Below are positions 25,656 to 35,088 of a DNA stretch of 64,000 nt, one piece after another (within the stretch, counting starts at the first letter, position 1; each line of letters begins with the position of its first letter). Source of the stretch: Halosimplex aquaticum (lineage in GTDB: Archaea > Halobacteriota > Halobacteria > Halobacteriales > Haloarculaceae); contig NZ_CP118158.1 of assembly GCF_028747785.1 (NCBI RefSeq), positions 372,001 through 436,000 on the forward strand. Direction: 5' to 3'. A model generated the notes under the pieces. It did no database searches. It saw nothing but the letters and a program-made list of their open reading frames with translations, and had not been told where the DNA came from. A program made the position numbers and the translations under genes.

Positions 25656-26369
25656 ATGGGCAGGGAAAAATTCGAAGTCGCGGACGACTTCCTGACGATC
25701 GGACGGACGTTCGCGGAGTACCGACGGATGTTCGACCTCGGGGCCGAGGACCTGGCGGACCGCGAGATCCTCGACTGCGGCGGGGGCGCGGGCGCGTTCA
25801 CGGCCACGGCAGCCGAACTGGCCGAGCGCGCCGTGGCTGTCGACCCGCTCTACGGCCCTCCCCCCGAAGAACTGGAGCCGGAACTCGACGCGGCGATCGA
25901 GTACAACGTCGCGCAGCTCCGTGAGAAACGGGATCTGTTCGTCTGGGACTTCTACGGGGACGTGGAGACCAGGGGGCGGTACCTCTGCGCCGCCGCCGAG
26001 CGGTTCCTCGCCGACTACGCGACGCAACCGGACCGCTACGTCGCCGGGGGCCTCCCCGAACTCCCCGTCGGCGACGACAGCGTCGACCTCGCGCTGGTCG
26101 CGAACCTCCTGTTCGTCTACGACGACCGGCTCGACCGCGAGTTCCACGCGGCCGCGCTCCGAGAACTGGCCCGCGTGGCGCGCGAAGAGGTGCGCGTCTT
26201 CCCGCTGCACTCGCTGGACCGCACCCGCTCGGCGTACGTCGACCCCGTCGCCGAGTCGCTCCGGGGAGACGGTCACGCCGTCGAACTCCGCGAGGTCCCC
26301 TACGAGTTCCAGCCCGGCGCGACGGAGATGCTGGTGCTCACGCCCTCCCAGACCACCCCAAGCGGTTAG
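25656..26369 (+). CDS. SAM-dependent methyltransferase-like protein
   Basis: The 237-residue protein has a motif-I-like strand-loop (REILDCGGGAGAFTATAAEL), VAVDPLYG for motif II and LPVGDDSVDLALVANLLFVY for the later Rossmann strands. GGGAG instead of GxGxG is a mild deviation. An insertion of about 50 residues (PPPEELEPELDAAIEYNVAQ onward) sits between motifs. AAATATTATACG at about 25609-25621 is a clear TATA element. The SagB-like gene starts 23 bp downstream on the same strand, so the two probably form an operon and may modify the same small molecule or peptide. Confidence 0.72.
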   Translation: MGREKFEVADDFLTIGRTFAEYRRMFDLGAEDLADREILDCGGGAGAFTATAAELAERAVAVDPLYGPPPEELEPELDAAIEYNVAQLREKRDLFVWDFYGDVETRGRYLCAAAERFLADYATQPDRYVAGGLPELPVGDDSVDLALVANLLFVYDDRLDREFHAAALRELARVAREEVRVFPLHSLDRTRSAYVDPVAESLRGDGHAVELREVPYEFQPGATEMLVLTPSQTTPSG

Positions 26370-26392
26370 GGTCGACCGGTCGAACGGACGGC

Positions 26393-27979
26393 ATGGTCGA
26401 CGCCCGCGAGTACCACGAGCGGACGAACCACTCGCCCGAGCGGTTGCGCGAGGAGTCCTTCCGGCTCGACCGGTCGAACCAGCCCCGCCCCTACAAGGTC
26501 TACGAGGACCTCCCCCGCTTTTCGCCCGACGGCGACCCCGAGCCACCCGAAACGCCCGCGCTCGCCGCCGTCGCGACAGACGACCCCGAACCGCCCGACG
26601 GGGTTCCGGATCCGACTGGGGACCCCGACGTCCAGGCCCTCTGTCACTACGCCGCCGGGATCACGAAGGAACTGGAGATCCAGGGGCAGTCGATGCCGTT
26701 CCGCGCCGCCGCCTGCACGGGCAAGCTCTACCACGTCGATCTCTACGCGGTCACCGGCGAGTGCGGACAGTTCGACCCGGGCGTCTATCACTTCGACCCG
26801 CACTCGGGCGAGTTCGACGTGCTCCGGGAGGGCGACTTCCGGCCCGTGCTCGCGGACGCCTCCGGCGACCACGCGGGCGTCACGCAGGCGCCGGTCACGT
26901 TCGTCGCCACCTCCCAGTGGTGGCGCAACGCCTGGAAGTACCGCGAGCGCACCTACCGCCACGCCTTCTGGGACTCCGGGACGATCCTCGCGAACCTGCT
27001 CGCCGTCGCTCACGGGAGCGGCCACCGCGCCGAGGTCGTCGCGGGCTTCGCCGACGACCCCGTGGTGAAGTTGCTCGGCCTCGACCCCGACGAGGAGGCC
27101 CCGCTCGAACTCGTCCCCGTCGGATCGAGCGCGCCGATCCCCGGCCGGCGTGAGTCGCCGAACACGACCGTGTCGCCGGACGCGACCGACTCTCCGAACT
27201 CGGACGAACTCGAACCCATCGACCCCGAAGAGCGACCGCTCTCGGACGATCCGGTCGACTACCCGCTCGTCCCGGACGCCTGGCGCCAGAGCGCGCTCGA
27301 CGACGGCGAGGCCGCCGCCGCGTGGCGCGAGTCCGTCCAGGTCGAGGTCGCCGACGCCTCGCTCGGGGCGCGGCCCGACGCCGACGGCGAGCGCGTCGAA
27401 CTCCGCCCCGTCGACGCGGAGACCGCCTCGGCGCGACCGGTCGGGAACACGATAGAGCGTCGGGGCTCCTGTCGCGACTACAGCCACGAGCCCATCAGCG
27501 ACCGGAAGTTCGCCACGGTACTCGACCGGGCGCTCCGGGGCGTGCCCGCCGACGCCTTCGCCGGCGACCTCAACGGACTCCTCGACTGCTACTGCCTCGT
27601 CCACGCGGTCGACGGCATCGATCGGGGCGTCTACGAGTACCACCCCACCGACGACGAACTGGAGCGGGTGGGCGACACCGACCGCGAGACCGCGGGGCAC
27701 CTCGCGCTCGGGCAGTCGGTCGTCGGCGACGCCGCCGCGAACGTGTACCTCGTGGCGGACGTCGACGCCGTCGTCGAGGAGTTCGGGAACCGCGGCTATC
27801 GGCTGGCGCAACTGGAGGCGGGCATCGCGCTGGGCCGCCTCTACCTCGCGACGTACGCCCACCTGGAGCTGGGCGGGCGCGGGTTCACCTTCTTCGACGG
27901 CGAGGTCGCGGAGTACCTGTCGCCGCACGCCGACGGGCAGACGCCGATGACGCTGTTCGCGTTCGGCAAGCCGGCCTGA
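26393..27979 (+). CDS. SagB/nitroreductase-family protein with two nitroreductase-like halves
   Basis: The 528-residue protein contains two nitroreductase-like regions joined by an acidic Ser/Asp/Pro linker (about residues 240-285). The first half has CHYAAGITKELEI and the GKLYHVDLYAVTGECGQFDPGVYHFDP pattern of SagB-type dehydrogenases; the second has IERRGSCRDYSHEPISDRKF and LDCYCLVHAVDGIDRGVYEY. SagB enzymes use FMN to oxidise azoline rings in ribosomal peptides. No YcaO cyclodehydratase or short precursor gene is visible nearby, so a different substrate is likely. It is co-directional with the methyltransferase upstream. Confidence 0.78.
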   Translation: MVDAREYHERTNHSPERLREESFRLDRSNQPRPYKVYEDLPRFSPDGDPEPPETPALAAVATDDPEPPDGVPDPTGDPDVQALCHYAAGITKELEIQGQSMPFRAAACTGKLYHVDLYAVTGECGQFDPGVYHFDPHSGEFDVLREGDFRPVLADASGDHAGVTQAPVTFVATSQWWRNAWKYRERTYRHAFWDSGTILANLLAVAHGSGHRAEVVAGFADDPVVKLLGLDPDEEAPLELVPVGSSAPIPGRRESPNTTVSPDATDSPNSDELEPIDPEERPLSDDPVDYPLVPDAWRQSALDDGEAAAAWRESVQVEVADASLGARPDADGERVELRPVDAETASARPVGNTIERRGSCRDYSHEPISDRKFATVLDRALRGVPADAFAGDLNGLLDCYCLVHAVDGIDRGVYEYHPTDDELERVGDTDRETAGHLALGQSVVGDAAANVYLVADVDAVVEEFGNRGYRLAQLEAGIALGRLYLATYAHLELGGRGFTFFDGEVAEYLSPHADGQTPMTLFAFGKPA

Positions 27980-27996
27980 GCGGACCGTGGCGAGCG

Positions 27997-29169
27997 CTAC
28001 GCCTCGGCGAGTACGTGCAGGGTCTCGTCGTCGGTGACGGCGTACAACCGTCCGTCGGCGAGCGCGAGACCGCTCTTGATCCCGTTCTCGACCGAGTGGT
28101 CCCACAGCGACTCGCCGGAGTCCGTGTCCAGCGCGCGGACGACGCCCGCCGTCGTCCCGACGTACAGGGTTCCGTCGGAGACGATCGGCCCGTCCACGGC
28201 GCCGCCCTCGAACGACTGGTTCCAGTCCTCCTCGCCCGACGCCGCGTCGAGCGCGAAGACGGTGCCTCGCACCGACTGCGAGCGCTTGTTTCCGAAGTAC
28301 ACGGTCCCGTCGGCGTACGCCACGGTCCGCGGGACGATCGCCGTGTCGTGTTCGTACGTCCACTCCTCGTCGCCGGTGTCCGCCGAGCGCGCGGTGACGT
28401 AGGTCTCCTGGAGGTACACCGACCCGTCCGCGACCGTCGGCGTCTGGGCGTACGCACTGGCCCCCTCGATCCGCCAGATCTCCTCGCCGCTCTCCGCGTC
28501 GATCGCGTACAGGACTCCCTGCTTGTCCTCCTGCGCCGGCGTCGTGACGTACACGGTCCCGTCCGCGACGGCGGGCGGCGCTCGGATCGGCAGGTCGGTC
28601 GGGAACGACCACGACTCCTCGCCGTTCGCGGCGTCGAGCGCGACGAGCCCCCCGGTCGCCTTCCCGACGTACGCCCGCCCGTCGACGACGGTCGGGTACC
28701 CCTTCTCGGGGATCTCGTCGTAGGTCCACTCCTCGCTCCCGTCGGCGACATCGAGCGCTCGCATCCCGCCCGCCTCGAAGTACAGCTTCCCGTCCGAGAC
28801 GGTGAGGTAGGCCGCGCTGCTCTCGAACCCCTTGGACCACTCTTCCTCGCCGCTTTCGGCGTCGAGCGCGCTGACGCCGCCCGGGGTCTCGGCGTAGACC
28901 GTCCCGTCGACGATCGCCGGCGTCGCCGACCACCTGTCGTCCATCGGCGCCGTCCAGACCTCCTCGACGGACGACGTGGGGCCCGATGCGTCCGCCTGTC
29001 CGGTCGCCGCAGCGTCGCGCTGCACCCGCGGCCACCCGCTCGTGCCGCTCGTGCCGCCGTCGCCGCCGCCGGTTATCGGATTCGATCCCCCGAGACAGCC
29101 GGCCAGCGCCAGCGCGCTCGCCGCACCCCCTGCGCGAAGGAACCGCCGTCGCGTGGCTTCCCGTTCCAT
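27997..29169 (-). CDS. TAT-exported lipoprotein with PQQ-type beta-propeller
   Basis: The 390-residue protein begins with a twin-arginine signal (ATRRRFLRAGG) and lipobox LALAGC, so it should be anchored outside the cell. The rest is a chain of about seven repeats of the form DGTVY...LDAxSGEExW, the PQQ/BamB-like propeller blade. Haloarchaea carry many such proteins; they may be enzymes or scaffolds. No catalytic PQQ-dehydrogenase residues can be confirmed. The ATG at 29167-29169 is preferred because TATTATATCAA lies about 27 nt upstream, fitting a leaderless mRNA. Confidence 0.88.
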   Translation of the reverse strand: MEREATRRRFLRAGGAASALALAGCLGGSNPITGGGDGGTSGTSGWPRVQRDAAATGQADASGPTSSVEEVWTAPMDDRWSATPAIVDGTVYAETPGGVSALDAESGEEEWSKGFESSAAYLTVSDGKLYFEAGGMRALDVADGSEEWTYDEIPEKGYPTVVDGRAYVGKATGGLVALDAANGEESWSFPTDLPIRAPPAVADGTVYVTTPAQEDKQGVLYAIDAESGEEIWRIEGASAYAQTPTVADGSVYLQETYVTARSADTGDEEWTYEHDTAIVPRTVAYADGTVYFGNKRSQSVRGTVFALDAASGEEDWNQSFEGGAVDGPIVSDGTLYVGTTAGVVRALDTDSGESLWDHSVENGIKSGLALADGRLYAVTDDETLHVLAEA

Positions 29170-29291
29170 ACTCGAAACCACCAGCGAGTATTGATATAAT
29201 AGTGTCGTCTCATTGGATCCGACAGGTCACCCGAGCCGTCGGGACCGTCAGGTCGAGTCGCCGGGCGGGTCACGTCGAATCGTCGGGCGCG

Positions 29292-29528
29292 TCACGCCGA
29301 GTCGGTCAGCGAGTCCGTCGCGTGGTGGGGCCCGAGCGGCCCGTGTTCCGGGCAGATTCCGGCGATGGGCGTCGCGTTGAGACAGCACTGCCGACTGTTC
29401 GTGGCGGCGAGGTCGTTCTGGAGTTGTCGGCCGCAGAGTCTGCAATACACCGTCTCGTCGGTCACTGGTCGCTGTTCGGGTTCCACCGAGAAAGCCTCGG
29501 GGGCCGCAAGCACTATCGTGTCTGGCAC
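29292..29528 (-). CDS. Small zinc-ribbon-like protein
   Basis: From the GTG at 29526-29528 the frame encodes 78 residues. The core has YCRLCGRQL, then RQCCLNATPIAG, then ICPEHGPLGPHH. CxxC, CC and CxxHG are typical spacings for a small haloarchaeal zinc-binding protein. The start is uncertain; an internal GTG at IVLAAPE is possible. Function is unknown. It is divergent from the 54-residue membrane peptide that follows. Confidence 0.6.
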   Translation of the reverse strand: MPDTIVLAAPEAFSVEPEQRPVTDETVYCRLCGRQLQNDLAATNSRQCCLNATPIAGICPEHGPLGPHHATDSLTDSA

Positions 29529-29540
29529 CTATCAGCTCCC

Positions 29541-29705
29541 ATGGCACTCGCCGCGCTGGCGTTCTACGCCCTCGTCGTCTTCGTGGTCGTCGCCGCCGGG
29601 TCGTTCGTCGGCGCGATACTCGCCCTGCAGGTGTATCACGGAGATCGGGCAGGTTCGCTCTCCCTTCGGGAGTTGGTCCGACGGCTCAACAACGACACGA
29701 GATGA
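29541..29705 (+). CDS. Single-span small membrane protein
   Basis: The frame encodes 54 residues: one hydrophobic helix (about residues 4-30, LAALAFYALVVFVVVAAGSF and on) and a charged tail ending RLNNDTR. No family is recognised. The composition looks coding and the stop is close to the next transcript, but no clear TATA element is seen, so confidence is modest. Confidence 0.4.
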   Translation: MALAALAFYALVVFVVVAAGSFVGAILALQVYHGDRAGSLSLRELVRRLNNDTR

Positions 29706-29824
29706 CCGGTGCTCGTCCATGAGTGCTGTAATCGGTCGGATCGTTAGGTGGAGCGGCTACCGCAGGGAACGAGAGGCGTCGAAAGCCCTCGACAGCGCGC
29801 GCCAAAATCAGTTGCTGCTCGGAA

Positions 29825-30757
29825 TTAGTCGTCGGCGGGCGCCGCGGCGTCGCGGCTCGTCAGGTCGACGGGGTCGGCGTCGACCTCCAGTTCGTCGAGG
29901 GCGACCTGGGCGGCGCGCTTGCCGGAGACGAGCATGGCGCCGAAGGTGGGCCCCATGCGAGGCAGGCCGTAGGTCGTCGCGGTGGCCATGCCGGTGACGA
30001 CGAGGCCGTCGTGGGCGAGGCCGGTGTGTTCGACGACGGCGTCCTCGCTCTCGCCGACCCACATCGAGTCGTGACCGGGCGAGTCGTGGCCGGGGGCGCC
30101 GTAGGTGTCGTCGCCGGTCTTGTCCATGCCGCTGGCTTCCTCTTCGAGGCCCGGCGCGTTGAGGACGCCGCGCTCGTCGAGTTTCTTGACCGCCATCGCG
30201 TCGTGGCCGGTGGCGTCGATGACCAGGTCCGCCTCGACGGCGATGGGGTCGACGCAGGTGATCTCGCGGGGGAGCGCGTGGACCGGCGTCCAGTTCATGA
30301 CGATGCCTCCCACCCTGTGATCCTCGCGGATCACGATGTCGGTGAACTCCGTCATGTTCTGCATCTTCGCGCCGGCGTCGCAGGCGGCCTTGATGAGGCC
30401 CGAACAGGCCTCGGGGCCGTTCGCGACGTAGAGACCCTCGGAGTCCTGTGACTGCTTGTGGTCGACTTCCAGCTCGTCGAGGACCTGCTGGGCCGGGTCG
30501 CGGACGGTGACCTTGTTCATGAGGAAGCCGCCCAGCCAGAAGCCGCCGCCGAGGTAGTTGTTCTTCTCTACGACCATCACCTGCACGCCGCGCTCGGCGA
30601 GCTCCTTCGCGGCCATCAGCCCCGAGGGGCCGCCACCGACGATGATGACGTCCGAGTCCGAGAAGTCCATGAACTCCTCGGTCCACTCCTGCCCGATCGC
30701 TCGCGTGACTTCCGCTTCGCCGACGTCGCTGAACTTGTCGAAGCCTTCCTGGCTCAT
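29825..30757 (-). CDS. thi4: Thiazole synthase Thi4 (ADP-thiazole forming)
   Basis: The enzyme builds the thiazole moiety of thiamine from NAD and glycine. The 310-residue protein has an FAD/NAD Rossmann motif [18 protein letters not shown] near residue 36 and [13 protein letters not shown] near 70. Cys168 lies in the segment [10 protein letters not shown]. In yeast and Haloferax the equivalent Cys is needed and donates its sulfur, so the protein can turn over only once; Methanococcus Thi4 has His here and uses free sulfide. This protein is therefore of the Cys (suicide) type. The promoter carries a TTGTACAA palindrome shared with the divergent HTH-ThiN regulator. Confidence 0.94.
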   Translation of the reverse strand: MSQEGFDKFSDVGEAEVTRAIGQEWTEEFMDFSDSDVIIVGGGPSGLMAAKELAERGVQVMVVEKNNYLGGGFWLGGFLMNKVTVRDPAQQVLDELEVDHKQSQDSEGLYVANGPEACSGLIKAACDAGAKMQNMTEFTDIVIREDHRVGGIVMNWTPVHALPREITCVDPIAVEADLVIDATGHDAMAVKKLDERGVLNAPGLEEEASGMDKTGDDTYGAPGHDSPGHDSMWVGESEDAVVEHTGLAHDGLVVTGMATATTYGLPRMGPTFGAMLVSGKRAAQVALDELEVDADPVDLTSRDAAAPADD

Positions 30758-30807
30758 ATTACCGAGTGTTAACAGCTGGTGGTAAAACGTCTTTCGCTAT
30801 AATCCGG

Positions 30808-30815
30808 TTGTACAA
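30808..30815. promoter_or_regulatory. TTGTACAA palindrome at the thi4 promoter
   Basis: The 8-bp palindrome, preceded by GG, lies directly upstream of an ATTATAG block (30796-30803, minus strand) that should be the thi4 TATA box. An identical GGTTGTACAA occurs at 30866-30875 before the divergent regulator. It is a likely binding site for the ThiN-domain regulator. Confidence 0.65.
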
Positions 30816-30867
30816 TAGCGTTTTCTCCGGGGAGAGCGGTCGAGCCGGCGCACAGCGAACCCGGCGG

Positions 30868-30875
30868 TTGTACAA
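30868..30875. promoter_or_regulatory. TTGTACAA palindrome at the ThiN-regulator promoter
   Basis: This second copy lies a few bases upstream of CTTATACC (30880-30887), the TATA element of the regulator gene, whose ATG follows about 27 nt later. Binding here would compete with basal factors, so autoregulation together with thi4 is likely. Confidence 0.65.
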
Positions 30876-30909
30876 CGGACTTATACCTCGGCCGCGGGAA
30901 TCGGCGTCC

Positions 30910-31851
30910 ATGTCGCTGCGGCTCCCGAGCGAGATCGTGGTAGAGCGGTTCCTGCCCACCGCGCGGACGATGCTGGCCGCGGAGTTACACGACCGCGGGT
31001 TCACCCAGAAGGAAGTCGCCGACCGCCTGGGCCTCACCCAGGCGGCCGTCAGCAAGTACCTCCGCGGGGACGTGACCGTCGAGGACCGCTTCGCCGACGA
31101 CGAGCGGATGCAGGCCACGGTCGACGCCATCGCCGACGGGTTCGCCGACGGCTCGATGGACGGCTACGAGGCCCTCGCCGAGTTACTGGACCTCGTCCGA
31201 GCCTTCGAAGACAGGGGGCCGATCTGCGCGGTCCACGAGGAGGAGATGCCCGCGCTGGAGGGGATGGGCTGTGACCTGTGCGTCCGCGGGACGGACGACG
31301 CCGTCCTCGCCGAGCGCGAGGCGCTGGCCGCGGTCCGCCGGGCGTCCAGGCGGATCTCGAACGCGCCCGGGATGGCCGCGCACGTCCCGAACGTCGGCAC
31401 GAACGTCGGGACGGCCGTCCCCGGCGCCGCCGACGCGACGGACGTGGCCGCCGTCCCAGGCAGACTCCAGGCCGTCAACGGCCGGATCATGGTCCCCGCC
31501 GACCCGGAGTTCGGCGCCTCCCAGCGGGTCGCGGGCGCGATCATCGCGGCGATGAGCGTCGAGTCGGACGTGCGGGGGGCGCTGAACCTGGCGACCTCCG
31601 CTGAACTGCTCGACGCGGCGCGCGAGCGCGGCATCGACCCCATGGAGTTCGACGCGTCCTACGAGGACCGCGGCGAGCGCCTGCGCGAGCGGTTCCGCGA
31701 GCGCGGCGCGGTCCCTCGCCTCGTCTACCACGGGGGAGCGTTCGGCATCGAACCCGTCTGTCACGTCTTCGGCGAGACGGCGGTCGAAGCGGCCGCGCTC
31801 GCCGTCGAACTGGTCGAGAGCGCGCCGACCGGGCCGCGACCGGAAGACTGA
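30910..31851 (+). CDS. thiR: HTH-ThiN thiamine regulator (ThiR type)
   Basis: The 313-residue protein starts MSLRLPSEIVVERFLPTART. An HTH (FTQKEVADRLGLTQAAVSKY) is followed by a linker with the Cys/His segment AVHEEEMPALEGMGCDLCV, then a ThiN domain (VGTNVGTAVPGAADATDVAA, ADPEFGASQRVAGAII, YHGGAFGIEPVCHVF). The fold is that of archaeal thiamine-phosphate synthase used as a sensor. Its position opposite thi4 and the shared palindromes make it the probable repressor of thiazole synthesis. The ATG is fixed by a TATA box 27 nt upstream. It is clearly paralogous to 18569-19465, but only this copy keeps CxxC in the linker. Confidence 0.85.
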   Translation: MSLRLPSEIVVERFLPTARTMLAAELHDRGFTQKEVADRLGLTQAAVSKYLRGDVTVEDRFADDERMQATVDAIADGFADGSMDGYEALAELLDLVRAFEDRGPICAVHEEEMPALEGMGCDLCVRGTDDAVLAEREALAAVRRASRRISNAPGMAAHVPNVGTNVGTAVPGAADATDVAAVPGRLQAVNGRIMVPADPEFGASQRVAGAIIAAMSVESDVRGALNLATSAELLDAARERGIDPMEFDASYEDRGERLRERFRERGAVPRLVYHGGAFGIEPVCHVFGETAVEAAALAVELVESAPTGPRPED

Positions 31852-31907
31852 GACGACCGTCGAACCGTCCGCCGGGTTTTCGATACCGGTGGCCGAACTG
31901 CCGCCAG

Positions 31908-33212
31908 ATGGCCCTCCGCACGTCAGTTGCGACGGTCCTCGCAGTAGCGCTCGTCGCGCTCGCCGGCTGTTCCGGTCCGCTCGCCGGCGACGCCGCGACG
32001 CCGACAGAGCCCTCCTCGTCGACGGCGACGGAGACCAGCACGGCCACGCGAACATCGGCGGACGCCACCACGTCAACGCCGACGGCGACCGACACGCCGA
32101 CGGCGACTCGAACGCCGGTCCAGTCCCCGACGGACGGCGCGGGATCCGGCGTCGGGGAGAGCGAGCGGGTCGTCGTGAACAACGGGACGCTCTCCGTCAA
32201 CGCGACGACGGTGTACCGCCGCGTGGAGCGGTTGCTGGGCGCGGACGCGCCGGCGCCGACGGTCGAAGTGACGGAGCGACCGGCCGTGAACCTCAGCGGT
32301 GGGTCGGTCCGCTCAGAGCGCCGGGCGCTCGGGTTTCGAGCGGGACCGGGATCTATCGGGGAGTGCGGCGACATCTATCCGGCGAACGCCGGTGCCGACG
32401 AGGTCCGCGTCACCGTCGGCGACCGGTCCCCCCGGGAGGTCGAACTCGTCCTGGTCCACGAGTTCGTCCACGTCCTCCAGTACAACGACAGCGACTACGA
32501 CGAACTGTCCAACCAGACCGACTACACGCTCGGGCACGCGCTCGGCGAGGGTGCGGCGGTGTACGCGGCCCAGACCTACGGCGAGCGCTACGGCGCCAGT
32601 TACGACGGGAAGACGCCCGTCGAACTCCGGCGCTGCCTCTACGAGCGGGTCGGCGACGCCGACCGCGAGTGGATCGGCCAGTACTACTTCGGGGCGCGGT
32701 ACTACCAGCAGCGAGTCGACTCGCCCGCCGACTTCTCGACGGTGTACCGCTCTCCGCCGCGGACGACGGAGCAACTGATCCACGGGCTCGAACCCGGCGC
32801 CGAACCGCCCGCGACCCTCTCGGTCGCCGTCGAGTCGAGCGGTGACTGGCGGGCGGAGAGGCGGGAACAGAAGGGAGAGCTCGCGCTCCGGACCTGGTTG
32901 CGGGTCGGCCTCGACGGCGAGCGGGTCGACACCGCGGCGAGCGGGTGGGGCAACGACACCTTCGTTCGGTTCGAACGCAACGGCACCGACAGCGTGGCGT
33001 GGGCGATCCGGACCGATTCCGCGGCGGACGCCAACGAACTCGAGGCGGCGGTGACCGACCTCGCGACCGTCCTACGCGACCGGAACGCGACGACGGTGCG
33101 GCAGGTCCGCGCCTCGGACCGGACGCTCGTCGTCTTCGCGGGCCAGAAGACGTTCGTCTCGAACGCCACCGCGAGCGGTACCGACGGCGACGTCACCCTC
33201 ACCGTCCCGTAA
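31908..33212 (+). CDS. Exported lipoprotein with HExxH metallopeptidase-like motif (Hvo_1808-like)
   Basis: The 434-residue protein has a signal with lipobox VALAGC and a long Thr/Ser-rich linker (about residues 28-75), typical of a surface-anchored, O-glycosylated stalk. The central domain contains [11 protein letters not shown], the HExxH zinc motif, and about 40 residues later [14 protein letters not shown], with a Glu spaced as expected for a gluzincin third ligand. It resembles the haloarchaeal Hvo_1808-type surface proteins. Activity and substrate are unknown. It is between thiR and hutU, co-directional, but probably an independent unit. Confidence 0.72.
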   Translation: MALRTSVATVLAVALVALAGCSGPLAGDAATPTEPSSSTATETSTATRTSADATTSTPTATDTPTATRTPVQSPTDGAGSGVGESERVVVNNGTLSVNATTVYRRVERLLGADAPAPTVEVTERPAVNLSGGSVRSERRALGFRAGPGSIGECGDIYPANAGADEVRVTVGDRSPREVELVLVHEFVHVLQYNDSDYDELSNQTDYTLGHALGEGAAVYAAQTYGERYGASYDGKTPVELRRCLYERVGDADREWIGQYYFGARYYQQRVDSPADFSTVYRSPPRTTEQLIHGLEPGAEPPATLSVAVESSGDWRAERREQKGELALRTWLRVGLDGERVDTAASGWGNDTFVRFERNGTDSVAWAIRTDSAADANELEAAVTDLATVLRDRNATTVRQVRASDRTLVVFAGQKTFVSNATASGTDGDVTLTVP

Positions 33213-33285
33213 CCGTCGGCGGGAGTCGGGCGGCGCCGGCCGCGGGCGCCACGCCGCTTTTGTCCGTCTCGCTCCAAGTCACCGC

Positions 33286-35088
33286 ATGGCACAGCAGGAG
33301 ACCGATAGCGCCGCGGTCGGCGAGCCGAGCGACCAGTGGCGCTCGTATCAGGGGGCGCCGACGGGGACCGACATCGAGTGCGAGGGGTGGCGCCAGGAGG
33401 CCGCGCTCCGCATGCTCAACAACAACCTCGACCCGGAGGTCGCGGAGCGCCCGGAGGATCTGGTCGTCTACGGCGGCACCGGCCGCGCCGCGCGCTCGTG
33501 GGACGCCTACGACGCCATCCTCGCGGAACTGCGCGACCTCGGGGAGACCGAGACGCTGCTCGTCCAGTCGGGCAAACCCGTCGGGCGCTTCGAGACCCAC
33601 GAGCGAGCGCCCCGCGTCCTCATCGCCAACTCCAATCTCGTCGGCAAGTGGGACAACTGGGAGCACTTCCACGAACTCGAGGCGAAGGGCCTCATCATGT
33701 ACGGTCAGATGACCGCCGGGTCGTGGGCCTACATCGGCACGCAGGGGATCATCCAGGGCACGTACGAGACGCTCGCCGAGGCCGCTCGCCAGCACTTCGA
33801 CGGCTCGCTGGAGGGGCGAATCGTCGTCACCGGCGGGCTCGGGGGGATGGGAGGCGCCCAGCCGCTCGCGGTCACGATGAACGAGGGGGTCTGCATCGCC
33901 GCCGAGGTCGACGAGGCCCGCATCGACCGCCGCATCGCGACCGGCTACTGCCAGGAGAAGACCGACGATCTGGACGAGGCTATCGAGCGCGCCGAGGAGG
34001 CCGCGGAGGCGGGCGAGCGCTACTCCGTCGGCGTCCACGGCAACGCCGCGGACACGCTCGAAGCGATGCTGGACCGGGGGTTCGTCCCCGACGTCGTCAC
34101 CGACCAGACCGCCGCCCACGACGCCCTGGAGGGGTACTACCCGTCGGGATACACGGTCGCCGAGGCCGACGAACTCCGCGAGACCGACCCCGACCGCTAC
34201 GAACGGGAGAGCCTGGAGACGATGGAACGCCACGTCGACGCCATCCTGGAACTCCAGGAGCGCGGCGCGGTCGCCGTCGAGTACGGCAACAACATCCGCG
34301 GACAGGTGGCCGACTGGCGGACCGAGCGCGCCGGCGGTGCGAGCGGGGACGGCGAGCAGCCGTGGCCGCTCTCTGGCGCCGCGACCGGCGAGCGCGACGC
34401 CTTCGATTTCCCGGGGTTCGTCCCCGCCTACGTCCGCCCGCTGTTCTGCGAGGGCAAGGGGCCCTTCCGGTGGGTGGCGCTCTCGGGCGACCCCGCGGAC
34501 ATCCACCGGACCGACGACGCGGTGAAAGAACTGTTCCCCGACAAAGACGCCCTCCACCGCTGGATCGACCTCGCCCGGGAGCAGGTGTCCTTCCAGGGCC
34601 TCCCTGCGCGGGTCTGCTGGCTCGGCGCGGAGACCGACGAGCAGGGAGTCACCGAGCGTGCCCGCTTCGCGCTCCGGATCAACGAACTCGTCGCCGACGG
34701 CGAGATCGCCGCGCCGGTCGTCGTCACGCGCGACCACCTCGACGCCGGCAGCGTCGCCTCCCCGTTCCGCGAGACCGAGGACATGCGGGACGGCTCGGAC
34801 GCCGTCGCCGACTGGCCGATCCTCAACGCGCTCCTGAACTGCGCTGCGGGCGCGGACATCGTCTCCGTCCACGACGGCGGCGGCGTCGGCATCGGCAACG
34901 CGCTGCACACCAACAACCACGTCGTCCTGGACGGGTCGGACCTCGCGGCCGAGAAGGCCAGGCGAGTGTTCACGACCGATCCCGGGACGGGCGTCGTCCG
35001 CCACGCCGACGCGGGCTACGAGCAAGCGCTCCAGCAGGCCCGCGAGTCGGCCGTCCCGGTCCCGATGGAGGACCGAACGGATGAGTGA
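33286..35088 (+). CDS. hutU: Urocanate hydratase
   Basis: The enzyme is the second step of histidine breakdown, converting urocanate to imidazolonepropionate with NAD as a tightly bound electrophile. The 600-residue protein contains [46 protein letters not shown] and [16 protein letters not shown]; the last holds the conserved Cys of urocanases. It is the first gene of the hut operon. CTTTTGTCC about 25-30 nt before the ATG may be the operon promoter. Its stop overlaps the hutG start by 8 bp (ATGAGTGA). Confidence 0.96.
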   Translation: MAQQETDSAAVGEPSDQWRSYQGAPTGTDIECEGWRQEAALRMLNNNLDPEVAERPEDLVVYGGTGRAARSWDAYDAILAELRDLGETETLLVQSGKPVGRFETHERAPRVLIANSNLVGKWDNWEHFHELEAKGLIMYGQMTAGSWAYIGTQGIIQGTYETLAEAARQHFDGSLEGRIVVTGGLGGMGGAQPLAVTMNEGVCIAAEVDEARIDRRIATGYCQEKTDDLDEAIERAEEAAEAGERYSVGVHGNAADTLEAMLDRGFVPDVVTDQTAAHDALEGYYPSGYTVAEADELRETDPDRYERESLETMERHVDAILELQERGAVAVEYGNNIRGQVADWRTERAGGASGDGEQPWPLSGAATGERDAFDFPGFVPAYVRPLFCEGKGPFRWVALSGDPADIHRTDDAVKELFPDKDALHRWIDLAREQVSFQGLPARVCWLGAETDEQGVTERARFALRINELVADGEIAAPVVVTRDHLDAGSVASPFRETEDMRDGSDAVADWPILNALLNCAAGADIVSVHDGGGVGIGNALHTNNHVVLDGSDLAAEKARRVFTTDPGTGVVRHADAGYEQALQQARESAVPVPMEDRTDE

